64,000 bases of DNA, from assembly GCF_024919295.1 (NCBI RefSeq), contig NZ_JANWTC010000001.1, positions 606,058 through 670,057 of the forward strand, given 5' to 3'. The stretch is from Corynebacterium lemuris (GTDB lineage: Bacteria; Actinomycetota; Actinomycetes; Mycobacteriales; Mycobacteriaceae). The notes below the pieces were generated by a model. It had not been told where the DNA came from and did no database searches. It saw nothing but the letters and a program-made list of their open reading frames with translations. Position numbers and translations under genes: made by a program. Shown here piece after piece: positions 52,686 to 60,740 of this stretch (within the stretch, counting starts at the first letter, position 1; every line of letters begins with the position of its first letter).

Positions 52686-54727
52686 TTGACCTGAACGACC
52701 TCGATGATGACCAGCGCGTCGCCGCCACCGCCCCCCGGGGCCCGGTGTGCATCCTGGCCGGAGCGGGCACCGGCAAGACCCGTACCATCACCTACCGCAT
52801 CGCGCACCTCATCGACCAGGGCTTCGTCAGCCCCAACCGCGTGCTGGCCGTGACCTTCACGGCCCGCGCCGCCGGGGAGATGCGCCACCGCCTCGGAATC
52901 ATGGGGGTGGGCGGGGTGCAGGCCCGCACCTTCCACGCTGCCGCCCGCCGCCAGCTGGCCTATTTCTGGCCCCAGGTCGCCGGCTCCCTGCCCTGGCGGC
53001 TGGTGGACAACAAATTTCCGCTCGTCGGCCGCGCCGCCCGTGGAGTGGGTGTGCAGTCCACCACCGAAAACGTCCGCGACCTGCTCGGGGAGATCGAATG
53101 GGCCAAGGCCACCTTGATCACCCCGGACCAGTACCCGGCCCGGGTGGCCAACTCCACCCGCACCCCGCCGGTGCCGGCGGAGAAGGTCGCCGAGGTCTAC
53201 CGCCGCTACGAGGCGGCCAAGACCACCGACGAGGGGATGCTGCTCGACTTCGACGACCTGCTCCTCCACGTCGCCGCCGCCCTGGAGAACGCACCCGGGG
53301 TGGCCGATGAGTTCCGCGAACAGTACCGCACCTTCGTCGTCGACGAGTACCAGGACGTCACCCCGCTGCAGCAGCGGGTCCTCGACGCCTGGCTCGGCGA
53401 CCGCGACGACCTGACCGTCGTCGGCGACGCCAACCAGACGATCTACTCCTTCACCGGAGCAACCCCGGACTTCCTGCTGGACTTCCCCCGGACCTACGAC
53501 AACGCCACCGTGGTCAAGCTGCAGCGCGACTACCGTTCCACCCCGCAGATCACCGACCTAGCCAACACCGTCATCGGCCGGGCCACCGGACGCGTCGCCG
53601 GCACCCGCCTGGAACTGCAGGGCATGCGCCCGCCCGGGCCGGCACCGACCTTCAACGCCTACGACGATGAACCGACGGAGGCCCGGGAGGTCGCCGGCCA
53701 GATCCTCAGCCTGCTCGACCACGGGGTGCCGGCCAGTGAGATCGCCGTGCTCTACCGCATCAAAGCCCAGTCCCAGGCCTTCGAACAGGCGCTCGCCGAC
53801 GCCGGCATCGTCTACCAGGTCCGCGGCGGCGAGGGCTTCTTCAACCGGGCGGAGATCCGCCAGGCCATCAGCGAACTGGTCCGCGTAGCCCAGCGCACCG
53901 ACCTGCCTGATGATCCGGTCGCCGTCACCCGGGCCGCCCTGGCCCCCTTCGGTCTGACCCCCACCGAGCCGGAGGGCGCGCAGGCCAGGGAGCGCTGGCA
54001 GTCACTGTCCGCCCTGGTCGACCTGGTGGAGGAACTCGTCCGCGCCACCCCGGACCTGGATCTGACGGGCGTGCTCCGGGCGCTGCGCCAGCGGGCAGAG
54101 TCGAAGCACCCGCCCACCATGGAAGGCGTGACCCTGGCAAGCCTGCACGCAGCCAAGGGCCTGGAATGGGACGCTGTATTCCTCATCGGACTCGTGGAGA
54201 ACACCCTGCCCATCAGCCACGCCATCAAGGCCGGTGACCATCAGATCGAGGAGGAACGCCGACTGTTCTACGTCGGCATCACCCGCGCCCGCGAACACCT
54301 CCACCTCTCCTGGTCCCTGGCCCGGCAGGAGGGCGGCCGAAAATCCCGCACCCGCTCCCGCTTCCTGGACGGCATCGTGCCGGAGCTGGAGATCGAGAAG
54401 GTGCCCGCCCGCACGGTCCGCCCGAAACGTTGCCGCGTCTGCGGCGGGGAACTGGACGCTCCCGCCGAGAAGACCATGGGCAGGCACGCGGACTGCCCCT
54501 CCGGCGCCGATGGGGAGATCTTCGAGACGCTGCGTGCCTGGCGCGCCGAGGCCGCCCGCGAGGCCGGCGTGCCCGCCTACATCGTCTTCTCCGACGCGAC
54601 CCTCATGGCCCTCGCCGAGACGCTGCCGGGCAGCCGCACCGAGCTTCTCGACGTTCCCGGCGTCGGCCCCGTCAAGGTCGAACGCTACGGCGTCCAGCTC
54701 CTCGGCGTCCTGGCCTCCTTCCGCTGA
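52682..54727 (+). CDS. uvrD2: UvrD2-like ATP-dependent DNA helicase with HRDC domain
   Basis: 681 residues from the GTG that overlaps the nudC stop (GTGA) and has GGAGGAA 8 nt upstream; an ATG 15 nt earlier is less likely. SF1A motifs: GAGTGKT (K32), DEYQDVTPLQQ, GDANQTIYSFTGA, HAAKGLEWDAVFL and GITRARE. A CxxC zinc-like knuckle (CRVCGG...HADCP) precedes a C-terminal HRDC domain (about 600-681). UvrD2 is the essential UvrD-type helicase in mycobacteria. Confidence 0.92.
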   Translation: MIDLNDLDDDQRVAATAPRGPVCILAGAGTGKTRTITYRIAHLIDQGFVSPNRVLAVTFTARAAGEMRHRLGIMGVGGVQARTFHAAARRQLAYFWPQVAGSLPWRLVDNKFPLVGRAARGVGVQSTTENVRDLLGEIEWAKATLITPDQYPARVANSTRTPPVPAEKVAEVYRRYEAAKTTDEGMLLDFDDLLLHVAAALENAPGVADEFREQYRTFVVDEYQDVTPLQQRVLDAWLGDRDDLTVVGDANQTIYSFTGATPDFLLDFPRTYDNATVVKLQRDYRSTPQITDLANTVIGRATGRVAGTRLELQGMRPPGPAPTFNAYDDEPTEAREVAGQILSLLDHGVPASEIAVLYRIKAQSQAFEQALADAGIVYQVRGGEGFFNRAEIRQAISELVRVAQRTDLPDDPVAVTRAALAPFGLTPTEPEGAQARERWQSLSALVDLVEELVRATPDLDLTGVLRALRQRAESKHPPTMEGVTLASLHAAKGLEWDAVFLIGLVENTLPISHAIKAGDHQIEEERRLFYVGITRAREHLHLSWSLARQEGGRKSRTRSRFLDGIVPELEIEKVPARTVRPKRCRVCGGELDAPAEKTMGRHADCPSGADGEIFETLRAWRAEAAREAGVPAYIVFSDATLMALAETLPGSRTELLDVPGVGPVKVERYGVQLLGVLASFR

Positions 54728-54731
54728 ACCC

Positions 54732-55556
54732 TCAGCCGTAGGTGAAACACACCGGGCAGCGCGGATGCACCGCCATCGTCTCCCGGTGCACCCCGGCCCA
54801 GGGGTCCACGGTGTGCACCGCGCCGGGCAGGAGCACAGGTGGGGCGTGACCCGGTGGGGGAGGAATACCCACCAGCTCCGCGACGAGGACCGCGGCCTGT
54901 GCGGCGGTGGCCGCCAGCACCGCCGGGTCGGGGCGGGCGGGACCACCGGGGAGCTGGGTGACCACCCGGTGCCAGAAGACATCCGCGTCGGTGCGGTGCA
55001 GGTCGGCGCACAGGGGGCAGGGGCCGTGGGCGTCGATACGCAGGGGGCCGATGACTCCCCGGTGGTCGATCACCGAGCAGCTCACCCACGTCCGGGCGAA
55101 ACGGGTGAGCATCGGCGCCATTGCCTTCGAGTGGGCGAGCCGGTCCACCACCACGACGGGGACCCCGACCCGGGTGGCCGCGAGGTAGGCGAACTCGGAT
55201 TCGCCGCGGATGGGGGAGCGGACCGTGATCCCCTTGCCCGCGAGCAGCTCCGTGAGCGTCTGTGCCAGCAGGCCCCGACCCAGGAGGATGATCTCCCGCT
55301 CCACGGATGCCACGAGGATGCGGTAGGTGATGAGGTCGTCGAGGAGGCTGGCGGCCGCCTCCCGACCCAGGCCGGCGGCGACGAGGCCGTCGAGAAGCTC
55401 ATCGCGCGGGCGGGGCCGGCGGGCCGAGAGCAGCGTGGCCATGAGCACCGGCGCACGGGAGGTCTCGATGATGCCCGCACGCGTGGCATCCAGACCGAAC
55501 TGCAGGGCGTCGTGGCCACGCAGGAAAACATGCGCGCCGGCCGCCAACTCGAACAT
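54732..55556 (-). CDS. Rv3196-like protein, E1/cyclodehydratase-like
   Basis: 274 residues. N-terminal winged-helix-like region (about 1-80), a Rossmann-like middle (ILLGRGLLAQTLTELLAGKGI), and a C-terminal zinc-binding pair: CPLC in GPCPLCADLHRTD and CPVC at the end. The GPCPLCADLHR...VTQL stretch resembles the cyclodehydratase domain (TIGR03882) of azole-peptide (TOMM) synthesis proteins. No YcaO partner or precursor peptide is nearby. Divergent from a metallopeptidase gene. Confidence 0.7.
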   Translation of the reverse strand: MFELAAGAHVFLRGHDALQFGLDATRAGIIETSRAPVLMATLLSARRPRPRDELLDGLVAAGLGREAAASLLDDLITYRILVASVEREIILLGRGLLAQTLTELLAGKGITVRSPIRGESEFAYLAATRVGVPVVVVDRLAHSKAMAPMLTRFARTWVSCSVIDHRGVIGPLRIDAHGPCPLCADLHRTDADVFWHRVVTQLPGGPARPDPAVLAATAAQAAVLVAELVGIPPPPGHAPPVLLPGAVHTVDPWAGVHRETMAVHPRCPVCFTYG

Positions 55557-55589
55557 GGTGCATCCCCCCTGCAGACAGTTGAACACAGA

Positions 55590-55595
55590 TACAAT
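55590..55595 (+). promoter_or_regulatory. -10 box of the YgjP-like gene
   Basis: TACAAT, 8 nt before the ATG at 55604. The reverse strand of the same bases (TTGTAT) could serve the divergent Rv3196-like gene. Confidence 0.5.
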
Positions 55596-55603
55596 CCCGT
55601 GTC

Positions 55604-56098
55604 ATGCCGTCCGAGATAGAGGTCATCCGCTCCCCCCGCCGCCACCGCACCGTGCAGGCCCGCGTAGTGGAGGGGCGGATCGTGGTGCGCATCCCCGCCC
55701 GGATGAGCCGGGCCGAGGAGGAGAAGGCCGTCGCCGACATTGTGGCCAGGCTGCGGAAGAAGACGACGTCACAGGCCACCTCGGACGAGGATCTGCTGGC
55801 CCGGGCCGAAAAACTAAACCGCGAACACCTCGGTTCACGCGCCACCGTCGGCTCGATCCGCTGGGTGGGCAACCAGCAGAGCCGCTGGGGTTCCTGCACC
55901 CCCTCGACCGGGGACATCCGTCTGACTGACCGGTTGCAGCACGTCCCCGACTACGTGCTCGACGCGGTGCTCCTGCACGAACTGGTGCACACCTTCATCC
56001 CCGGCCACGGCCCCGAGTTCTGGGAGTACGCTGACCGGGCGCCGAAGGCCGAGCGGGCCAAAGGTTATCTGGAGGCCTACCAGCGCTTCGGCGGGTAG
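55604..56098 (+). CDS. M48-type YgjP-like metallopeptidase (DUF45)
   Basis: 164 residues. VGSIRWVGNQQSRWGSCTPSTGDIRL followed by the zinc motif LLHELVHTFIPGHGPEFWEY (HELVH plus downstream His) is characteristic of YgjP/DUF45 proteins related to SprT/M48 peptidases. Related proteins often sit near DNA repair helicases. Substrate unknown. Leaderless start is supported by the -10. Confidence 0.85.
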   Translation: MPSEIEVIRSPRRHRTVQARVVEGRIVVRIPARMSRAEEEKAVADIVARLRKKTTSQATSDEDLLARAEKLNREHLGSRATVGSIRWVGNQQSRWGSCTPSTGDIRLTDRLQHVPDYVLDAVLLHELVHTFIPGHGPEFWEYADRAPKAERAKGYLEAYQRFGG

Positions 56099-56101
56099 GG
56101 C

Positions 56102-56845
56102 TCAAGCCATGCCGTTGCGGCGGGCGGCCTGGACGGCACGGCCCGCCCCACGGCTCCAGGGGTTGCCGTGCCCGGGCAGGACGTGGCGGGCACCGGTGGC
56201 GGCGATCGTGTCCAGGGAGGCCAAGGCCCGGTCTTCATCGGCGGTGGCGGCACCGGCCACCAGCCTGGGACCGCGCAACGCGGTGTAAGGGTCGAGGGTG
56301 ACCAGTGCGTCCCCCGAGATGACGGCATCCCGCTCGGGCAGATGCAGGGCCACATGACCGTAGGTGTGTCCCGGGGTGGCGATCACCCGGGGCCGGCCCG
56401 GCACCTCAAGGCGGGCCTCCACGGTCAGGGACTGCAGCTCGTGGATGCCCCGGGTGAACGGGGCCCCGGCGAGGAGCATGGACAGCAGGCCGGGGAGGGC
56501 GCGGGGGTGGCGCAGCGGGTAAGGTGCGATCCTGTTCTCGTGGTCGTACCGGAAGGGGTGGGCCGCCAGCTCCCGTTCGTCAGGATGCGCATGGACCGGC
56601 AGGCCCAGTTCTCGGATCAGGCGGCGGGCCATGCCCACGTGGTCGAAATGGGCGTGGGTGAGCACCAGGGCGCGGATGTTCGTCAGCTGGTGGCCCAGGT
56701 GGTTGACTGCGTCCACCAGCTCCCGCCAGGTGCCGGGCAGGCCGGCGTCGACGAGGGTGAGACCGTCGTCGTCCTCCAGGAGCCAACAGTTGACGTTGGC
56801 GTGCTGGATCAGGTGCACGCCCTCGGCCACATCGGGGAATAACAT
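56102..56845 (-). CDS. MBL-fold metallo-hydrolase
   Basis: 247 residues. Metallo-beta-lactamase fold with the metal motif THAHFDH (HxHxDH), the next His in TPGHTYGHVAL and Asp in ISGDAL, and a final His in LPGHG. Glyoxalase II, lactonase or ribonuclease-like roles are possible; the short length and lack of extra domains favour a small-molecule hydrolase. Follows the DUF2342 gene by 57 nt on the same strand, likely one operon. Confidence 0.85.
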   Translation of the reverse strand: MLFPDVAEGVHLIQHANVNCWLLEDDDGLTLVDAGLPGTWRELVDAVNHLGHQLTNIRALVLTHAHFDHVGMARRLIRELGLPVHAHPDERELAAHPFRYDHENRIAPYPLRHPRALPGLLSMLLAGAPFTRGIHELQSLTVEARLEVPGRPRVIATPGHTYGHVALHLPERDAVISGDALVTLDPYTALRGPRLVAGAATADEDRALASLDTIAATGARHVLPGHGNPWSRGAGRAVQAARRNGMA

Positions 56846-56902
56846 GGTGACCTCCGGGATTCGGTGTGTCCGCCATGGTACCCGTGGCCGGGGGCGCAGA
56901 GG

Positions 56903-58291
56903 TTATTTTCCGGCGTCGGTGCCGCTGTCGTCCTCGTCGTCGGTGCCGCTGTCGTCCTGCTCGCGCAGCATCTCCTCGAGCTTGGCGAACTCCCGGTTGA
57001 AGTCATCCATGTCGTCTTCGCCGAGAAGACCGTCGATGAAGTCGGCGGAGTTGTCCAGATGTTCGGCGGAAGGCAGCAGGTCAGGGTGTTCCCACACGCT
57101 GTCGCGGCGCTGCTGGCCGACGGCGACATCCACGCGACGCCACAGCTCCGCGGCTTCGGCGACCTTCGGGGCGGCCAGTTCGATGCCGACGATCTTGGCG
57201 AAGGCCTGCTCGGCGGAACCCCCGGTGGCACGGCGGCGTCGCCACGCCTCGGTCATCGCGCCGGTGGAGGGGATGCGCTCACCCATGGCCTGGGTGACCA
57301 CATACTCCACCCAACCCTCGACGAGGGCGAGCAGGGTCTCCAGACGGGAGACGGCCTGGGCGTTACGGGAGCTGATCCGCGGGGAGAGGTCCATGCCCTG
57401 CAGACGCTGCATCGCGTCCTGGATGGCCGCCGGGTCACCGGACTCCAGGTTGAGCTCCCGGGTGGCCTCCTCAATATGGGAGGTGTCGATGACCAGCCCG
57501 GCGGCATACTCCTCCACGGAGGAGACCAGCTGCTCCACCAGCCACGGCACGTGGTGGTAGAGACGCTGGCGGGCGGATTCGCGGGCGGCGATGTAGACCA
57601 TCAGCTCCTGGCCCGGGACATCGAGCTCGCCCCCGGCTGCCGTGATGTTGGTCGGCAGCAGGGCGGTGACATCCGTCGGCGCCACCGGCAGGCCGAAATC
57701 GGAACCGGTCAGGGCCTGCTTCGCCAGGTCACCGAGGGCGTTGCCCAGCTGCATGCCGAAGTTCATGCCGGACATCTGGTTCATCATCTGCATCATCGGG
57801 CCGACCATCTCCCGGGCCTCCTCCGGCAGGGAGGCGAGCTGGGCGTCGTTCATGTGCTCGGCCACCGGTGTGACCAGACGCTTCCACATGGGCAACGTCT
57901 CGGCCAGCCAGTCCTCGGGGTTCCACGCCACGACCCGACCCCCGGAGGTCGGCAGCTCGGTACTCCCGTCCAGCCACAGGTCCGCCAGTCGCACGGCCTC
58001 CTCGACCGCGGAGGTCTCCTGCGCGCGGACAGCCGAGACCTGTCCGATCTGCTGGCGGGCGATGCGCTCCGCCAGCGCGTAGTTCACGGGCCCCTGGCCC
58101 TCGGGGGAGTTCATCGAGGAACCCATGCCGGAGAGCATCTGACCGAACTGACTGAGCATGTCGCCCAGCCCGCCCGATCCGTCCGCCCCGCCGAAGCTGA
58201 ACGGGCCGAAGGGATTCTGGTCGCGACGCGACTTGTCGTCGTCGTCATCGTCGCCTGGTCCGAAGGAGAAGCCGAATCCGCCTGTATTCAT
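56903..58291 (-). CDS. Zinc-dependent metalloprotease-like DUF2342 protein (Rv3195-like)
   Basis: 462 residues. N-terminal Gly/Phe/Asp-rich disordered part, then a helical domain: WNPEDWLAETLPMWKRLV, QLGNALGDLAKQALTGSDFGLP, YIAARESARQRLYHHVPWLVEQL, and WVEYVVTQAMGERIPSTGAMTEAWRRRR. The family is annotated as zinc-dependent metalloprotease or F420-biosynthesis associated; a clear HExxH is not visible. Acidic tail. TAGATT lies 7 nt before the ATG, so leaderless. Pairs with the divergent PDZ protease as in mycobacteria. Confidence 0.75.
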   Translation of the reverse strand: MNTGGFGFSFGPGDDDDDDKSRRDQNPFGPFSFGGADGSGGLGDMLSQFGQMLSGMGSSMNSPEGQGPVNYALAERIARQQIGQVSAVRAQETSAVEEAVRLADLWLDGSTELPTSGGRVVAWNPEDWLAETLPMWKRLVTPVAEHMNDAQLASLPEEAREMVGPMMQMMNQMSGMNFGMQLGNALGDLAKQALTGSDFGLPVAPTDVTALLPTNITAAGGELDVPGQELMVYIAARESARQRLYHHVPWLVEQLVSSVEEYAAGLVIDTSHIEEATRELNLESGDPAAIQDAMQRLQGMDLSPRISSRNAQAVSRLETLLALVEGWVEYVVTQAMGERIPSTGAMTEAWRRRRATGGSAEQAFAKIVGIELAAPKVAEAAELWRRVDVAVGQQRRDSVWEHPDLLPSAEHLDNSADFIDGLLGEDDMDDFNREFAKLEEMLREQDDSGTDDEDDSGTDAGK

Positions 58292-58359
58292 GGCTCCCAA
58301 TCTACCGGGCGGCATGCGCCACAAGCCATGAGGTGGGCAACGCTGACAGCGAACACAGG

Positions 58360-58365
58360 TACCCT
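58360..58365 (+). promoter_or_regulatory. -10 box of the PDZ-protease gene
   Basis: TACCCT, 8 nt before the GTG. Confidence 0.45.
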
Positions 58366-58373
58366 GATTCACC

Positions 58374-59453
58374 GTGAATGCAACGCCGACCCGTGCCAGC
58401 CGTCGAATCCGGACCCTCGTCTGGGGGGCCGTCCCCGTCCTCCTGCTCACCGCCCTGGTGTCCATGGACCGGATCCCCGGCACGGACATCTCCCTGACCG
58501 TGCCCTATGCGGCGGAAGGACCGGGCCCGATGTTCGACACCCTCGGCGCCGTCGAGGGCATTCCGGTCGTCGAGATCGACGGTGCCCCCGTCGACGACAC
58601 CACCGGCGAGCTGCGCATGACCACCGTGTCAGTGCGTTCCAACATGACCCTCGCCCAGGCACTCAGCCGGTGGTTGACCACCGACGACACGCTCGTCCCC
58701 GTCGAGCAGGTCTTCCCGCCGAACATGAGCCCGGAGCAGATCGAGCAGGCCAACCGGCAGGCCTTCACCTCCTCCGAGGCCGCGGCGACGGTGGCCGCGA
58801 TGAACCACCTCGGCCGTCCGGTGGAGATCACGGTCGTCGATGTGCTGCCCGACACCGCGGCCGCCGGGCGCATCGAGGCGGAGGACGTCATCGTCGCCGT
58901 CGACGGGCAGACGGTGGACCAGCCCGGCCAGGTGCAGGAGATCGTGCGTGCGAAGGAACCCGGCGAGCCGGTCACCCTGGAGCTGCTGCGCAGTGGGGCG
59001 CAGGTCAGTGAGGAGATCGAACTGGGGGCCAACCCGCAGAACGAGCAGATGGCCATGCTCGGTGTGCTCATGGGATCGCAACCCACCGACGGGGTGGACG
59101 TGAACTTCAACCTGCAGGACATCGGGGGACCGAGTGCGGGCATGGTCTTCTCACTCGCGGTGATCGACAAGCTCTCGCCGGGTGAGCTCAATGCCGGGCG
59201 GAAGGTCGCCGGCACCGGCACCATCTCCGAGGACGGCGCCGTCGGTTCCATCGGCGGCATCGAGCACAAGGTCCGGGCCGCCGCCGCTGACGGGGTGGAG
59301 CTTTTCCTCGCGCCCGCCCCCAACTGCGCCGAGGCGGTCAGCGGGCTCGGCGGTGACAACGACATGGTCGTGGCGAAGGTCGCCACCCTGGACGAGGCGA
59401 TCACCGCGATGGCCGACTTCGGGGCCGGCCGCGACGTCGAGACCTGCTCCTAG
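58374..59453 (+). CDS. PDZ domain S16 (Lon-like) membrane protease, YlbL family
   Basis: 359 residues (Rv3194c-like). An N-terminal membrane anchor (about 13-28) is followed by a PDZ domain (about 150-225, VLPDTAAAGRIEAEDVIVAVDGQ) and a Lon-type protease domain with Ser254 (GGPSAGM) and Lys299 (GGIEHKV) as the catalytic dyad. So it is probably an extracytoplasmic serine protease for quality control. GTG start is leaderless. Overlaps the convergent lipoprotein gene by 4 nt. Confidence 0.88.
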   Translation: MNATPTRASRRIRTLVWGAVPVLLLTALVSMDRIPGTDISLTVPYAAEGPGPMFDTLGAVEGIPVVEIDGAPVDDTTGELRMTTVSVRSNMTLAQALSRWLTTDDTLVPVEQVFPPNMSPEQIEQANRQAFTSSEAAATVAAMNHLGRPVEITVVDVLPDTAAAGRIEAEDVIVAVDGQTVDQPGQVQEIVRAKEPGEPVTLELLRSGAQVSEEIELGANPQNEQMAMLGVLMGSQPTDGVDVNFNLQDIGGPSAGMVFSLAVIDKLSPGELNAGRKVAGTGTISEDGAVGSIGGIEHKVRAAAADGVELFLAPAPNCAEAVSGLGGDNDMVVAKVATLDEAITAMADFGAGRDVETCS

Positions 59454-60079
59454 TTCTCGGGGTCTGCGGTCTCCTCGGGTTCCTCCTCGACCGCGGGCGG
59501 CTCCGCAAGGCCGAGTTCGTAGATCTTCTCCTCCGGGTCCACCCGATCCGAGGAGACCATCTGCTGCATGACCAGACCCTTGTCGTTGTCCACGACGGTG
59601 ATCACGGCGGTGGTGCCCAGCGTCGACCAGCCGACGACCTTGCGGCCGGTGTCCTCCACCACCCGTGAGCTGCGGAGTTCGGTGATCAGCTGGGTCGTCG
59701 ACGCCGCCTTCGACATCGACTCGAAGAACTGGAACTGCCCCACCTCCCGACCCGAGCACTCCCAGGCGTTGTCCAGTCCGCTGGCGTTACAGGAGTCGAA
59801 CTCCTCGAACAGGCTCGCCGGCGCCATGGAGGAGAAGATCTCCTGCACCTCGGCGACGTCCTCGGGCAGCCCCGCCCTGCTTGTCGACGTCGCCGTGGTC
59901 TCCGTCGCCTCCGATGTCTCGACCGGTGTGGTGGTCGTCGTTGAGGCGGCGGTAGGGGAGGGGGCCGGCGAACTGGTGGCCGGCTCCGGCTGATCCCCGG
60001 AGGTACACGCCGTCAGGCCGACGCTGAGCAGAACCGCTGCGGATGCGGCGGTCAGGCGGGCAGGGCGTGGGAATCGCAC
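59450..60079 (-). CDS. Lipoprotein of unknown function
   Basis: 209 residues. Lipobox GLTAC with Cys25, then a Ser/Thr/Pro-rich linker (about 30-66) and a globular domain (EVQEIFSSMAPASLFEEFDSCNASGLDNAWECSGREVGQFQF...) with two cysteines that likely pair outside the cell. Acidic tail. GTG start. Follows the PPA1309 gene by 39 nt on the same strand. Confidence 0.75.
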   Translation of the reverse strand: MRFPRPARLTAASAAVLLSVGLTACTSGDQPEPATSSPAPSPTAASTTTTTPVETSEATETTATSTSRAGLPEDVAEVQEIFSSMAPASLFEEFDSCNASGLDNAWECSGREVGQFQFFESMSKAASTTQLITELRSSRVVEDTGRKVVGWSTLGTTAVITVVDNDKGLVMQQMVSSDRVDPEEKIYELGLAEPPAVEEEPEETADPEN

Positions 60080-60118
60080 GGGGGCACAGGCTCCTTGGAA
60101 GTGATGGTCCAGGACAGT

Positions 60119-60646
60119 CTAGTCGAGGTGCTCCGGGTCCTGCTCAAGTCCGTAACGCAGTGCCTGGAGCACCCCGGGGGCGACTTCCGGGCCGCCGCGC
60201 AGCTCGATCTTGTCCTCGGCAAACGGGCCGGCCTCGGCCAGCTCCTCCTCGGTGGGGCGCAGCTGGAGCAGCGTCAGTTCGACGTCCTCGGCGCGCAGCA
60301 CCCCGGAGAAGAGTCGGGCGGGGCGGGCCGGGGCGTCGCCGAGCGCGGCGTCCCGGAACATGATCTCCTGGGCGAGGACGACGCCCGCGATCTCCTCGGG
60401 CCAGGCCAGGCGCGACATGTAGTCACCGAGTTCCTCTGAACCCGGGAGGATGTGTTCCGGCAGGTCCTGGACCACCAGCGTCAACGGCGCGGCCTCATCC
60501 GGATCTGACAGCTGATCGGCGAGCAGTCGCGTCGGGACCAGCGCAAACAGTGTCGGGGCGGCATCCCAGCCCTCGGCGTGGACGAACTCCACCGCCTCCA
60601 GCATCGCCTGGTTGAGTGCCTGCGGGGTGGTCTCGGGAACTGTCAT
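60119..60646 (-). CDS. PPA1309 family protein
   Basis: 175 residues from the ATG with GAAGGA 6 nt upstream (a TTG two codons earlier is possible). Conserved HAEGWDAAPTLFALVPT, LTLVVQDLPEHILPG and RLAWPEEIAGVVLAQEIMF. The family is actinobacterial and of unknown function; it regularly pairs divergently with UPF0182. Confidence 0.8.
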   Translation of the reverse strand: MTVPETTPQALNQAMLEAVEFVHAEGWDAAPTLFALVPTRLLADQLSDPDEAAPLTLVVQDLPEHILPGSEELGDYMSRLAWPEEIAGVVLAQEIMFRDAALGDAPARPARLFSGVLRAEDVELTLLQLRPTEEELAEAGPFAEDKIELRGGPEVAPGVLQALRYGLEQDPEHLD

Positions 60647-60672
60647 GGTCAATCCTTCGTTGGAAACGCAGA

Positions 60673-60704
60673 GGTGTACTTCTCTAGGCTAAGGACAGTA
60701 CACC
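60673..60704. promoter_or_regulatory. Inverted repeat around the UPF0182 promoter
   Basis: Perfect 8-bp arms GGTGTACT (60673-60680) and AGTACACC (60697-60704), spacer 16 bp containing TAGGCT (60685-60690), a likely -10. An operator placed over a divergent promoter. Confidence 0.5.
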
Positions 60705-60740
60705 GGCAGAAAACTAGACCTCATTGCTTAGGAGAAGGAT

